From positions 1-49,466 of the forward strand of contig CAXRIN010000050.1 of the NCBI GenBank assembly GCA_964230605.1: a stretch of DNA of 49,466 bases. Reading direction: 5' to 3'. The translations under genes were made by a program, and so were the position numbers. Position 1 is the first letter of the stretch. The number at the start of each line of letters is the position of its first letter. This document shows positions 7,507 through 15,951 of this stretch, in pieces. Under the pieces are notes generated by a model. It was given only the letters and a program-made list of their open reading frames with translations. It was not told the DNA's origin and did not search any database. The DNA comes from GCA-002722245 sp964230605. Lineage in GTDB: Bacteria; Bacteroidota; Bacteroidia; Flavobacteriales_C; GCA-002722245.

Positions 7507-9915
7507 ATGCTTATGAAAAGAATATTAAGTATCATCGTTACAGCAGTATTTATCCTTAATACTTCTCAAGCTCAATTCATGGAAGGTTACTCTACTAGTA
7601 ACTACGCCGGGGTAACAGGTATAAACTACAACCCAGCAAGTGTTGTTGACTCCAGAACAAAATTGGACATTAACTTTTTCACAGCTTCTCTTACTATAGA
7701 TAATAATTACCTTGGACTTCAAAAAAATATTTTCAACCCATTCGATTCTACTTTATTCGAATACGCAGTAAGAAACCAAGATGGGTCGAACAAAGATGTT
7801 TTCCTAAACGCAGATATTCTTACTCCGTCTTTTTTACTAACTCTTAACGAAAAACAAAGTATTGGTTTTGTATCACAACACAGAACACTATCAAATTTTA
7901 GGAACGTATCTGAACACTTCGCAAATCTATATTACTCAAACCTTGAAAATTTAGATTTTATAGGAGTGGGAATAAATTCTGAAAACACTAATATTTCTAC
8001 TGCAGCATGGAATGAGTACGGATTGTTTTACGGTCAAGAAATCTATCGAAAAGGACATCATTGGATTAGCGCAGGTGCAAAAGGAAAAATCACCCAAGGA
8101 ATTCATGCTGCCGCTATAGATTTTGATCAACTATACGTTGAGATGAACCCTGATTCAAGTTTAATAGTAAGCGGTCAGAATGTGAATTACTTTACATCTG
8201 AAAACATTGCAGATGGGTGGAAATCAAATGCGGGGAAATTTAATGGATTTGGACTCGGAATAGACATTGGTTTCAATTATGAGTGGAGGGCGGAACCTGA
8301 TTCATTAGAATATGAAATGGACGGTAAAATGAATCCGGCTCGAGAAATAAGCAAACATAAATTTCGATTTGGATTAACCTTGTCTGATTTGGGTTACGTA
8401 AGATATAAATCCAGTTCTTCTGGATTAATTGCTGCCAATTCAAGTGATTTTGACATTCTTGATTATTCCCTTAAAACTCTAGGAGGTTTTGAAGAGGCAA
8501 TAAACGACAACTTCACATCATCTAATCCAGTTAAAGCTTATCAAATGGCTTTACCAACCGCATTAAGCACTCAAGCAGATTACAATATTCACAAAGGATT
8601 TTATGTCAATGCTACATATTTTCATTCTTTCAAAAGAGATAAATTACTTAGCGTAAATTATAACAGTAGATTCACTATCACTCCAAGATGGGATTGGCGA
8701 TGGATGGGAGCCTATATTCCTTACACCGTCACTTCTACTGGAAATTCTCATTTAGGACTTAATCTAATGTTTGGACCTTTCTTAATAGGTACTCGTGATA
8801 TTGGTACTTTTTTATGGAAAGAAGACAATTATTTCGGAAACATACACTTTGGAGTTAAAGTCACTTCGTTACATTTCCGTCCAGAAGATTTTGATAAGGA
8901 CGGAGTATCTGACGCCAAAGATAAATGTCCGGAGATTCCAGGAATATGGGCATTCAAAGGTTGTCCAGATTCTGATGGAGATAGCATTCCTGACGCCCAG
9001 GACAAATGTCCTGAAATTGCAGGATTGGAAGAATTTAGAGGATGTCCTGATACTGATGGAGACAAAGTTCCTGACATGCAAGATGAATGCCCTTTCCTTG
9101 CAGGAGTTAAAGATTTAAACGGGTGTCCGGATAAAGATGGAGATGGTTTAAAAGATGCCATAGATAAATGTCCTGATGAAATTGGATTAGCCATTTTTGA
9201 CGGATGTCCCGATTCGGATGGAGATAGTATTATTGATAGATTAGATGCATGTCCTGATTTACCTGGAGATTTAGCGCATCTAGGTTGTCCAGACTCGGAT
9301 GGAGATGGTGTATACAACTATGCGGATAGCTGTATTGATGTGATCGGAGCTATTGATAACAATGGATGCCCTTACAAAGATGATGACGGTGATGGATTAG
9401 TAAACAAATTAGACAAATGCCCAACCGAATATGGACCTAAATCGAATAAAGGCTGTCCATTAGAAGATCAAGATTTTGATGGTGTGCTTGATAAGTTTGA
9501 CCAATGTCCTAAAACACCTGGTGACAGTGCAAATGGCGGATGTCCTATTCTTGAAGACGAGGATGAAGAAATTATTGAATTCGCTTTCAAAAACTTAAAC
9601 TTTGAAACAGGAGAATCAATTATCCTTGAAGAATCCTATCCTTCTCTTGATGCTTTAGCAGAAATGTTGGTTAAAAAAGAAACTTGGAAATTAAAACTTG
9701 AAGGTCATACAGATGATGTGGGAGATGCTCAAGCCAATTTAATATTGTCAAAAGACAGAGTTGAGGCAACTAAAAAATATCTAGTAGAAAAAGGAGTTAA
9801 TCCTTCAAACTTATCTTTAAAGTACTTTGGAGAAACCAAACCTATCGCCGATAATTCAACACCTGAAGGCCGTCAGAAAAACAGACGCGTAGAAATGGAA
9901 ATAATGTTTGAATAA
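7507..9915 (+). CDS. Outer-membrane protein: DUF5723-like barrel, eight TSP3 repeats, OmpA C-terminal domain
   Basis: The protein has 802 residues. ATG at 7507 and ATG at 7513 (MKRILSIIVTAVFILNTSQAQ) are both possible starts; the latter gives the more usual signal peptide. Residues of about 25-455 resemble the beta-barrel-like DUF5723 region of Bacteroidota outer-membrane proteins (MEGYSTSNYAGVTGINYNPAS near the start, quoted here only as the region's opening; family call from memory). Residues of about 460-690 hold eight thrombospondin type 3 calcium-binding repeats with the pattern DxDGDxxxDxxDxCP. The end is an OmpA/MotB peptidoglycan-binding domain (LEGHTDDVGDAQAN ... LSKDRVEATKKYL ... 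GRQKNRRVEMEI), ending in FE. It probably tethers the outer membrane to peptidoglycan. It stands alone, divergent from the PKD gene. Confidence 0.85.
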   Translation: MLMKRILSIIVTAVFILNTSQAQFMEGYSTSNYAGVTGINYNPASVVDSRTKLDINFFTASLTIDNNYLGLQKNIFNPFDSTLFEYAVRNQDGSNKDVFLNADILTPSFLLTLNEKQSIGFVSQHRTLSNFRNVSEHFANLYYSNLENLDFIGVGINSENTNISTAAWNEYGLFYGQEIYRKGHHWISAGAKGKITQGIHAAAIDFDQLYVEMNPDSSLIVSGQNVNYFTSENIADGWKSNAGKFNGFGLGIDIGFNYEWRAEPDSLEYEMDGKMNPAREISKHKFRFGLTLSDLGYVRYKSSSSGLIAANSSDFDILDYSLKTLGGFEEAINDNFTSSNPVKAYQMALPTALSTQADYNIHKGFYVNATYFHSFKRDKLLSVNYNSRFTITPRWDWRWMGAYIPYTVTSTGNSHLGLNLMFGPFLIGTRDIGTFLWKEDNYFGNIHFGVKVTSLHFRPEDFDKDGVSDAKDKCPEIPGIWAFKGCPDSDGDSIPDAQDKCPEIAGLEEFRGCPDTDGDKVPDMQDECPFLAGVKDLNGCPDKDGDGLKDAIDKCPDEIGLAIFDGCPDSDGDSIIDRLDACPDLPGDLAHLGCPDSDGDGVYNYADSCIDVIGAIDNNGCPYKDDDGDGLVNKLDKCPTEYGPKSNKGCPLEDQDFDGVLDKFDQCPKTPGDSANGGCPILEDEDEEIIEFAFKNLNFETGESIILEESYPSLDALAEMLVKKETWKLKLEGHTDDVGDAQANLILSKDRVEATKKYLVEKGVNPSNLSLKYFGETKPIADNSTPEGRQKNRRVEMEIMFE

Positions 9916-9926
9916 AAATTGAAAAA

Positions 9927-10628
9927 TCAATTAATTTCGAAACCGAAAAGAGTTTGTAAATGACTAAGAATTTTAGATTGCACCTCGTCAATATTTTGAG
10001 GTGCTCCTAATTCTTTCTCTAAAGAAGTAACTGCTTTATCCGTAATTCCACATGGGACGATATTTGAAAAATAATCTAAATCGGTATTTATATTCAAAGC
10101 AAAACCATGCATGGTAACCCAACGCGATAACTTAACACCCATCGCACAAATTTTCCTTGCTTTAATCGGGTTATCGCCCTCTATCCAAACACCTGTTAAC
10201 CCATCAACTCTTCCAGACTCAATTCCGTATTCTTTCAAAGTCAATATAATCGCCTCCTCTAATAATCGCAGATACTTATTGATATCAGTAAAAAAATTAT
10301 CTAGATCTAAAATTGGATAACCAACAATTTGGCCGGGACCGTGATAGGTAATATCACCTCCTCGATTAATGTGATAGTAAGTTGCACCTTTGGCTTTTAA
10401 TAAATCTTCACTAAGTAGAAGATTATTCTTTTCTCCAGTTTTTCCTAACGTATAAACATGCGGATGCTCACAAAAGATGAAATAATTATCAGTAATTTCA
10501 TCTTCCGATTCACCTTTTCTGATAGCAATTTTCTTTTGGATTATACCATCAAATAGTTGGGTTTGGAAATCCCAACATTCCTTGTAATCAATCAAGCCCT
10601 TATTTATAAGCTTAACTTTTTTGTTCAC
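9927..10628 (-). CDS. lipB: Octanoyl-(acyl-carrier-protein):protein N-octanoyltransferase LipB
   Basis: LipB moves octanoate from acyl carrier protein to lipoyl domains of 2-oxoacid dehydrogenases and the glycine cleavage H protein, the first step of lipoate synthesis. The 233-residue product has the family motifs: HPHVYTLGKTG (55-65), RGGDITYHGPGQ (89-100), the lysine in KARKICAMG (Lys159) and the nucleophile in IVPCGI (Cys193). The start is GTG at 10628, sharing its G with the TAG stop of the upstream isomerase gene (TAGTG), which points to translational coupling. A lipoamide-dependent enzyme gene (lpdA, 44179-45588) lies elsewhere in the window. A 69-residue open frame on the other strand is a shadow. 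Confidence 0.95.
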   Translation of the reverse strand: MNKKVKLINKGLIDYKECWDFQTQLFDGIIQKKIAIRKGESEDEITDNYFIFCEHPHVYTLGKTGEKNNLLLSEDLLKAKGATYYHINRGGDITYHGPGQIVGYPILDLDNFFTDINKYLRLLEEAIILTLKEYGIESGRVDGLTGVWIEGDNPIKARKICAMGVKLSRWVTMHGFALNINTDLDYFSNIVPCGITDKAVTSLEKELGAPQNIDEVQSKILSHLQTLFGFEIN

Positions 10629-11635
10629 TACTGTATAGTTGCTAAGTGGTCTTTAAGCGCGTCGATAACCCTAATTTCTACAGGATCAATATTCTTTAAA
10701 TCTGCTATAAACAAAGAAGTCCAATCCGTTAAGTAAATTAAATAAAGCGCTTTTTCAATGAAAGAATTACCATTGCTATGAACTTCAGTAACCGAAGCTC
10801 CTTTATCTGTAATGACTTTCTTCATGAACTCCATTCTTTCTTGAGTTCTGTAATAATCATCATCATTTCTAAGTAAAACAACAGAAAGATTTTCATTGCC
10901 TGATGCCCAACCTACAATTTCATTATGATTTAACTCTGGAAACTTTTGATGCCAACAAAGTTCTTTACTGTTTTCATTTAATTGTTGACGAAAACGAATA
11001 CTTACCGGCTCAAATTTATCTGTTGCATAAATGATTGGAAGTTTTCCGAAAAGATTTTTAGCTAGGCTCATAGCCTCTTCCCTCATAGCTAGATCATTAT
11101 CCTTCAATAATTGAATAGCACTTCTTAAATCTTCCAAAGAGGATTCAGGCAAAATCCCGTATTTAACCAAAATAAAAATTTGCTCAGTCATGGAATAACC
11201 AATACATGTTCTTGGAGGATTTCCACCAGGAATAACTATATGGTTATAATTATTCTTCTCACAAATTTCTTTCAATTCTCCACCAGACGTTACAGCAGCG
11301 ATTTGAGCACCATTTTCTTGGGCTTTTTTTACAGCAGTAAGAGTTTCTTCTGTGTTTCCACTATATGAACTAGCGATAACTAGTGTTTCCTCATTTACGA
11401 AACTAGGGATATGATAATCATTACAAACATAAAAGGGAACCTTTGCTTCTAATTGTGCAACTTTCGCAACAATAGTACCACCAATTCCAGAACCTCCTAA
11501 CCCACAAATTAAAACGTTTGAAATTTTTTGGTTAGAAATATTAAAAGTTGTGTTAGCTCCTATCTTATAAGCATTTTCAAGCTGTGGAATAAATCCCTCT
11601 ATTAGTGATTGCATGTATTGGTATTGATTGTCCAA
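10628..11635 (-). CDS. Bifunctional phosphoglucose/phosphomannose isomerase (SIS domain)
   Basis: The 335-residue protein has a SIS sugar-phosphate-binding fold: CGLGGSGIGG near residue 45, SSYSGNTEETL near 90, and the C-terminal PGI/PMI-type segment (RFRQQLNENSKELCWHQKFP, ELNHNEIVGW). Members interconvert glucose 6-phosphate or mannose 6-phosphate with fructose 6-phosphate in the cytoplasm. ELNHNEIVGW carries the catalytic-type Glu and His seen in archaeal and bacterial PGI/PMI enzymes. It could feed GDP-mannose for the polysaccharide genes at 23.9-30.0 kb, which is inference. It overlaps lipB by one base and follows clpX by 28 bases on the same strand, so it may also be read from the clpX transcript. 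Confidence 0.9.
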   Translation of the reverse strand: MDNQYQYMQSLIEGFIPQLENAYKIGANTTFNISNQKISNVLICGLGGSGIGGTIVAKVAQLEAKVPFYVCNDYHIPSFVNEETLVIASSYSGNTEETLTAVKKAQENGAQIAAVTSGGELKEICEKNNYNHIVIPGGNPPRTCIGYSMTEQIFILVKYGILPESSLEDLRSAIQLLKDNDLAMREEAMSLAKNLFGKLPIIYATDKFEPVSIRFRQQLNENSKELCWHQKFPELNHNEIVGWASGNENLSVVLLRNDDDYYRTQERMEFMKKVITDKGASVTEVHSNGNSFIEKALYLIYLTDWTSLFIADLKNIDPVEIRVIDALKDHLATIQ

Positions 11636-11663
11636 ATTTAATAAAATTAGAATTTAGTATTTA

Positions 11664-12914
11664 CTAAGCAACTTTTAAGTTTTTAAGCGTATCTCCCGAT
11701 ATCTTCTCTTGTGCGTATGCTTTGGTAACAGTAAATATTTGCTCTTTTTCTGAATTTGATGGCAAATCAAACATTGCGTCCATCATGATACTTTCGCAAA
11801 TTGACCTCAACCCTCTTGCTCCAAGTTTGTATTCAACTGCTTTGTCAACAATAAAATCTAAAACATCTTTGTCAAATTCAAGCTTAATCCCATCAATCTC
11901 AAATAGCCTTACATATTGTTTTACCAAAGCATTTTTAGGCTCAGTTAAAATTCTTCTAAGAGCTGCTCTATCAAGCGGTTTTAAATGTGAAAAAACAGGT
12001 AAACGACCTATTAATTCAGGAATTAATCCAAAGGACTTAATGTCTTCAGGAGAAACATATTGTAATAAATCAGTTTTGTCAATGGCAGCAAAAGTTTTAC
12101 TTGCTTGAAATCCTAATGATTGAGACTTTACTCTCTTTTCAATCAATTTTTGAATTCCATCAAACGCACCTCCACAAACAAAAAGAATATTCTTAGTATC
12201 TATTTGAACCAATTTCTGTTCCGGATGTTTTCTACCTCCTTGTGGTGGTACACCAACTGTACTTCCTTCTAATAACTTCAACATTGCCTGCTGAACTCCT
12301 TCCCCACTAACATCTCTTGAAATTGAAGGATTATCTGATTTACGAGCAATTTTATCTATTTCGTCAATAAAAACAATTCCTCTTTGAGTCGCCTCTACAT
12401 CATAATCAGCTGCTTGCAACAATCTTGAAAGAATCGCCTCCACATCTTCCCCAACGTAACCAGCTTCAGTCAAAACAGTGGCATCAGCAATACAAAAAGG
12501 AACATTTAAAATCTTAGCAATTGTTCTTGCCAACAAAGTTTTTCCAGTTCCAGTTTCACCAACCAAAAGAATGTTTGATTTTTCAATCTCTACATCATCA
12601 TCTGGCCCAAGTTTTTTAGTGGACTGAGCTAATCTTTTGTAGTGATTATATACAGCAACCGAAAGAACTTTCTTTGCTTTATCTTGACCAATTACATATT
12701 GATCCAAATGTTTTTTTATCTCAACGGGCTTCATCAACTTTAACTCATGATCTAAGTTGGCATTGATTTTAGCCGAGCTTTCCTCCTTTACAATTCCTTG
12801 TGCTTGGGTAACACAATTATCACAGATATATCCCTCAATCCCAGCGATTAAAACGTTGGTATCCTTCTTCTCTCTACCACAAAAGGAACATTTTACCTGA
12901 TTCTTTTTATCCAT
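11664..12914 (-). CDS. clpX: ATP-dependent Clp protease ATP-binding subunit ClpX
   Basis: ClpX is the AAA+ unfoldase that recognises tagged substrates and threads them into ClpP. The 416-residue protein has a normal length. It has an N-terminal C4 zinc-binding dimerisation domain (Cys9, 12, 31, 34), Walker A GETGTGKT (119-126), Walker B IVFIDEID, the pore-loop GYVGEDVE segment and the sensor region GARGLRSI near the C terminus. It lies 67 bases downstream of clpP in the order tig-clpP-clpX, the order most bacteria use, but a terminator at 12931-12960 separates it from clpP, so it is probably expressed partly by readthrough or from its own promoter. Confidence 0.97.
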   Translation of the reverse strand: MDKKNQVKCSFCGREKKDTNVLIAGIEGYICDNCVTQAQGIVKEESSAKINANLDHELKLMKPVEIKKHLDQYVIGQDKAKKVLSVAVYNHYKRLAQSTKKLGPDDDVEIEKSNILLVGETGTGKTLLARTIAKILNVPFCIADATVLTEAGYVGEDVEAILSRLLQAADYDVEATQRGIVFIDEIDKIARKSDNPSISRDVSGEGVQQAMLKLLEGSTVGVPPQGGRKHPEQKLVQIDTKNILFVCGGAFDGIQKLIEKRVKSQSLGFQASKTFAAIDKTDLLQYVSPEDIKSFGLIPELIGRLPVFSHLKPLDRAALRRILTEPKNALVKQYVRLFEIDGIKLEFDKDVLDFIVDKAVEYKLGARGLRSICESIMMDAMFDLPSNSEKEQIFTVTKAYAQEKISGDTLKNLKVA

Positions 12915-12930
12915 AACTGTAAATATACAA

Positions 12931-12960
12931 AAACCGCCCGAGCAAATTGCCCGAGCGGTT
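12931..12960 (-). terminator. Terminator/attenuator between clpP and clpX
   Basis: The stem AACCGCTCGGGCAA pairs with TTGCTCGGGCGGTT on the minus strand and is followed by TTTTTG. The two imperfect positions form G-U wobbles in the minus-strand RNA but A-C mismatches in the plus-strand RNA, which shows that it acts on clpP transcripts. Since clpX starts 17 bases further on, this would attenuate rather than block the operon. Confidence 0.8.
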
Positions 12961-12981
12961 GTCTGTTATTATACTTTTAGC

Positions 12982-13650
12982 TTACTTTTTCTTTACTAAA
13001 ACTTCATCAATCATACCGTATTCTTTTGCTTCTTCAGCAATCATCCAGTAATCTCTGTCTGAATCTTCCCAAACCTTATCATAAGGTTGACCAGAATGAT
13101 TAGCAATAATAGTATACAACTCTTTCTTTAATTTTTGAATTTCTCTAGCTGTAATTTCAATATCAGAAGCCTGACCTTGAGCCCCTCCAAGTGGTTGGTG
13201 AATCATTACTCTCGAGTGTTGTAAAGCAGTTCTTTTACCAGCAGCACCAGCACATAATAATACAGCTCCCATTGATGCAGCCATACCAGTACAAATTGTT
13301 GCTACATCTGGGTTTATGTACTGCATCGTATCATAAATACCTAAACCAGCATAAACTGAACCTCCTGGAGAGTTCAAGTATATTTGGATATCCTTGTCTG
13401 CATCCAATGATTCTAAAAACAATAACTGAGCTTGAATAATGTTAGCCATATGATCGTTAACTCCTGTCCCTAAGAAAATAATTCTATCCATCATTAACCT
13501 AGAGAAAACGTCCATTTGAGCAACGTTTAATTGACGCTCCTCAACAATGTAAGGAGTCATAGAAGACTCAATATATGTATCCATGTGCATACTTGAAATC
13601 CCTCTATCTTTTACAGCGAATTTTTTAAATTCTTTTCCCGCGTCGAACAT
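12982..13650 (-). CDS. clpP: ATP-dependent Clp protease proteolytic subunit ClpP
   Basis: ClpP forms the barrel-shaped serine protease that degrades proteins delivered by ClpX. The 222-residue sequence has the catalytic Ser126 in GMAASMGAV, His151 in MIHQPLGG and the Asp200 of SDRDYWM, plus SPGGSVYAGL in the active-site region. An N-terminal stretch of about 30 residues before TPYIVEERQ is likely a propeptide or disordered tail. It lies between tig (upstream, same strand) and clpX (downstream). Confidence 0.97.
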   Translation of the reverse strand: MFDAGKEFKKFAVKDRGISSMHMDTYIESSMTPYIVEERQLNVAQMDVFSRLMMDRIIFLGTGVNDHMANIIQAQLLFLESLDADKDIQIYLNSPGGSVYAGLGIYDTMQYINPDVATICTGMAASMGAVLLCAGAAGKRTALQHSRVMIHQPLGGAQGQASDIEITAREIQKLKKELYTIIANHSGQPYDKVWEDSDRDYWMIAEEAKEYGMIDEVLVKKK

Positions 13651-13670
13651 AATATTTTTGAGTTTAAAGT

Positions 13671-13734
13671 TTAAGTTTCAAAGCTCAAAGTAGATTAGGT
13701 TTCTTACAACTTTCATCTTTGCACTTTGAACTTA
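13671..13734. repeat. TTTGAACTTTGAAC-type inverted repeat between clpP and tig
   Basis: TTAAGTTTCAAAGCTCAAAG at 13671-13690 is nearly complementary to CTTTGCACTTTGAACTTA at 13717-13734. The same word family recurs at 44061-44146. It lies in the clpP leader, 20 bases or more upstream of the ATG, and could fold in the transcript. Confidence 0.55.
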
Positions 13735-13752
13735 CCATTTGGTACAAACTAA

Positions 13753-13776
13753 AGATGCGACAAAATTGTCGCATCT
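13753..13776 (-). terminator. Terminator-like hairpin after tig
   Basis: AGATGCGACAA and TTGTCGCATCT form an 11-bp perfect stem with a two-base centre, 46 bases past the tig stop codon on the minus strand. The T-run after it is weak (TTTAGTTTG), so termination may be partial and clpP could be co-transcribed. Confidence 0.6.
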
Positions 13777-13822
13777 CTAAAAAATTCTATGAAAAGAAAT
13801 TAAAATTTGTCAGTTAATAGCA

Positions 13823-15166
13823 TTAATTACTTGATGCCAACTTAACAAACTCATCATAAGTAACCTCCTTTGGTTCTAACTTGCACTTCTCCGTAACTAA
13901 GTCTAAAATCTTATCTGAGTATAACTCATTATACATTCTTTGTCTTTCTTCTTGTTTAGCTAAAACTGTAGCTGCATAATTTTCTAACTCTGCAGCAGGA
14001 ACTTCTTGTCCGAATTGCTTAAAGTTAGCAGCAATCATATCTTTTGCTTTTTGCATTACTTCAGCCTCTTCAACTTTGATTTCGTTTTCTTGAATTAATT
14101 TATTCTCAATTAACTGCCATCTGAAAGTTGAGCTATGGTTATCATAATCAGCTTCAATTTGCTCCATAGAAACTGGCTCTTTTGCAGTAGCTTGGATGAA
14201 TTTCTTTAAGAAAGTGTCAGGCAAATCAAATTTAACTGTATCTAATAAGTACTCAACAATATCATTTCTTAATTTGTTTTTCCCTTGACCATCTAACATT
14301 CCTTTAGCTTCTTCAGCTAATTTCTTTCTAAATTCTTCAACCGAAGAAACTGTACCAGCACCATAAACTTTATCGAATAAATCTTGGTTTAATTCAGCTG
14401 CAACCATTCTTGAAATTGAAACAACTTTAAATTGGTAATCTTTACCAGCAGCTTCAATTTCTTCTTCAGAAACACCCATCAAAGATGCTGCATCAGCACC
14501 AGGACCATAAACATCAGCAATCTTAACTTTTAATTCTGCATCAGGTTTTAATCCTAATAATTTCTTCTTGAATTTATCAGTAACTCTTTCTACAGAAACA
14601 TTTGCCAATTTAGCAATACCACCTTCTTTGATTTCTTTTCCATCAAGCTCAGCAATATCAGCTACAACAATATCTTTTTCTTCAACTTCATCACCAGTAC
14701 CAACAGTACCGTATCTCATTGTGATTTCCTCAACGTACTTATCAATTAAGTTATCATCAGGTTGGATGTCGTAAGAAGTAAATTTCTTCTTAGCAGTTAA
14801 TTTCACATCAAACTCTGGTGATAAACCTAACTCATATTGGAAAGTGAAGTTAGTTTGAGTATTCCAATCAATAATTTGATCATCTTCTTTTGGAAGAGGT
14901 TGACCAAGAACATCTAATTTTTGCTCCTCAATGTAGTTAAAAATAGCTTCGTTAATCACGTTTTGAATCTCTTCAACTTTCGCATTAACTCCGTACATTT
15001 TTTTGATTAGACCAAAAGGAACTTTTCCTGGACGGAAACCTTGCATAGCAGCAGTTTTTTGTTGCTTCTTTAAAAATTGGTTTACCTTGTCCGCATAATC
15101 CTTCTCTTCAATTTCAACCTTAAGAATAGCGTTTAACGCATCTACGTTTTCTTGTGTAATGTTCAT
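13823..15166 (-). CDS. tig: Trigger factor (ribosome-associated chaperone)
   Basis: Trigger factor binds nascent chains at the ribosome exit and assists folding. I place the start at ATG 15166 (MNITQENVDALNAIL), giving 447 residues; the open frame runs 27 codons further upstream, but those codons come from the tRNA-Leu gene. The N-terminal ribosome-binding signature is present as GFRPGKVPFGLIKKMYG near residues 43-60. The middle region is a divergent FKBP-like domain (about 150-240, with the normal GTVGTGDEVEEKDIV segment), followed by a helical C-terminal chaperone domain. It heads the minus-strand order tig, clpP, clpX. The gap between the start codon and the tRNA is 42 bases, so tRNA and tig may share a transcript. 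Confidence 0.95.
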   Translation of the reverse strand: MNITQENVDALNAILKVEIEEKDYADKVNQFLKKQQKTAAMQGFRPGKVPFGLIKKMYGVNAKVEEIQNVINEAIFNYIEEQKLDVLGQPLPKEDDQIIDWNTQTNFTFQYELGLSPEFDVKLTAKKKFTSYDIQPDDNLIDKYVEEITMRYGTVGTGDEVEEKDIVVADIAELDGKEIKEGGIAKLANVSVERVTDKFKKKLLGLKPDAELKVKIADVYGPGADAASLMGVSEEEIEAAGKDYQFKVVSISRMVAAELNQDLFDKVYGAGTVSSVEEFRKKLAEEAKGMLDGQGKNKLRNDIVEYLLDTVKFDLPDTFLKKFIQATAKEPVSMEQIEADYDNHSSTFRWQLIENKLIQENEIKVEEAEVMQKAKDMIAANFKQFGQEVPAAELENYAATVLAKQEERQRMYNELYSDKILDLVTEKCKLEPKEVTYDEFVKLASSN

Positions 15167-15208
15167 TTTAAAAAATTTTGTTGGGGAGTGAATTCGGTAG
15201 AGAAAAAG

Positions 15209-15290
15209 TGCGGGTGAAGGGACTCGAACCCCCATGCCGTGAAGCACTAGATCCTAAGTCTAGCGTGTCTACCAATTTCACCACACCCGC
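15209..15290 (-). tRNA. tRNA-Leu (anticodon UAG)
   Basis: The minus strand gives an 82-nt class II tRNA: acceptor GCGGGTG pairs with CACCCGC, the D-loop contains AATTGGTAGAC, the anticodon stem CTAGA/TCTAG encloses the loop CTTAGGA with anticodon TAG, a short variable arm follows, and the T-arm contains GGTTCGAGTCC. CCA is not encoded. The leucine identity follows from the UAG anticodon, the A73 discriminator and the variable arm. Confidence 0.95.
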
Positions 15291-15443
15291 TTCTTTCAAA
15301 AAATTGGATTGCAAAGATATGGCTTTTTAATCAATATGGAAACAAAAAATGAATTTTTTCCAATTTTATCTCAATGTTGAATAAAAGCTTAAATAGTTAA
15401 TAAGTTTTAGCTAGCTAATATGGATTTTACTCTTGTTCTGCCC

Positions 15444-15451
15444 TAGTTTTG
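15444..15451 (+). promoter_or_regulatory. Bacteroidota -7 box (TAGTTTTG) ahead of the DUF3127 gene
   Basis: TAGTTTTG matches the TAnnTTTG consensus exactly and lies 29 bases before the ATG at 15481. No clear TTG -33 element is seen at the usual distance. Confidence 0.5.
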
Positions 15452-15480
15452 CTGCTCAATTAATTTAGAGTTTAATAATT

Positions 15481-15840
15481 ATGTTTCAACTAAAAGGAAG
15501 ATTAAAAGAGGTTAAAGAAACTAGACAAGTTTCCGACAAGTTTTCGGTAAGAGAATTTGTATTAACAGATGAGTCATCTCAGTACCCACAACACATTCAA
15601 TTTCAAGCAACGCAAGACAGATGTGATTTACTAGATGGTTTCCAAGTTGGAAGTGAGGTTACAGTAAACTTTAATATTAGAGGAAGAGAATGGACATCTC
15701 CACAAGGAGAAGTAAGATATTTTAACTCACTAGACGCATGGAGAATTGAAGCAGCAGATTCTGCTCCGACTCCAATGGCAGCGGATATCCCTCCAGCAGC
15801 GGCTATTGATGGTGGTGATGACGACGATTTACCGTTCTAA
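15481..15840 (+). CDS. DUF3127 protein with SSB-like acidic C-terminal tip
   Basis: The 119-residue protein matches the DUF3127 family, a small Bacteroidota family with a likely OB fold. Seen directly: an all-beta-looking core (MFQLKGRLKEV ... FSVREFVLTDE ... VTVNFNIRGREWTSP ... YFNSLDAWRIE), then an Ala/Pro/Asp linker and the end DDDDLPF. That end closely resembles the DDDIPF tip by which single-stranded DNA-binding protein recruits repair and replication proteins. I infer a nucleic-acid-binding role; the family has no function that I know of. The gene stands alone between a good -7 box and a strong terminator. Confidence 0.85.
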   Translation: MFQLKGRLKEVKETRQVSDKFSVREFVLTDESSQYPQHIQFQATQDRCDLLDGFQVGSEVTVNFNIRGREWTSPQGEVRYFNSLDAWRIEAADSAPTPMAADIPPAAAIDGGDDDDLPF

Positions 15841-15856
15841 GGAAATTCGAGTTAAG

Positions 15857-15893
15857 AAACAAAAAGGGGAAGCAAATGCTTCCCTTTTTGTTT
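15857..15893 (+). terminator. Terminator after the DUF3127 gene
   Basis: AAACAAAAAGGGGAAGCA pairs with TGCTTCCCTTTTTGTTT, with one bulged G. The T-rich 3' arm is the U-tract. Because the stem carries A- and T-runs on both sides it could also end minus-strand transcripts from 15952. Confidence 0.8.
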
Positions 15894-15951
15894 ATAATAT
15901 TGTCCCGTCCTCAAATAAGTTGACACATTTTCGGCTTTTAATCTAAACTAT

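Noticed and set aside
8829..9317. 162-codon minus-strand open frame (Ser/Pro/Gly-rich repeats)
   Set aside because: It is antisense to the TSP3 repeats, whose periodic GAT/GGA codons keep the opposite frame open; no start or family support.
15167..15247. 27-codon N-terminal extension of trigger factor
   Set aside because: Those codons are the antisense reading through the tRNA-Leu gene and its spacer; the normal trigger-factor start MNITQENVDAL at 15166 fits the family.
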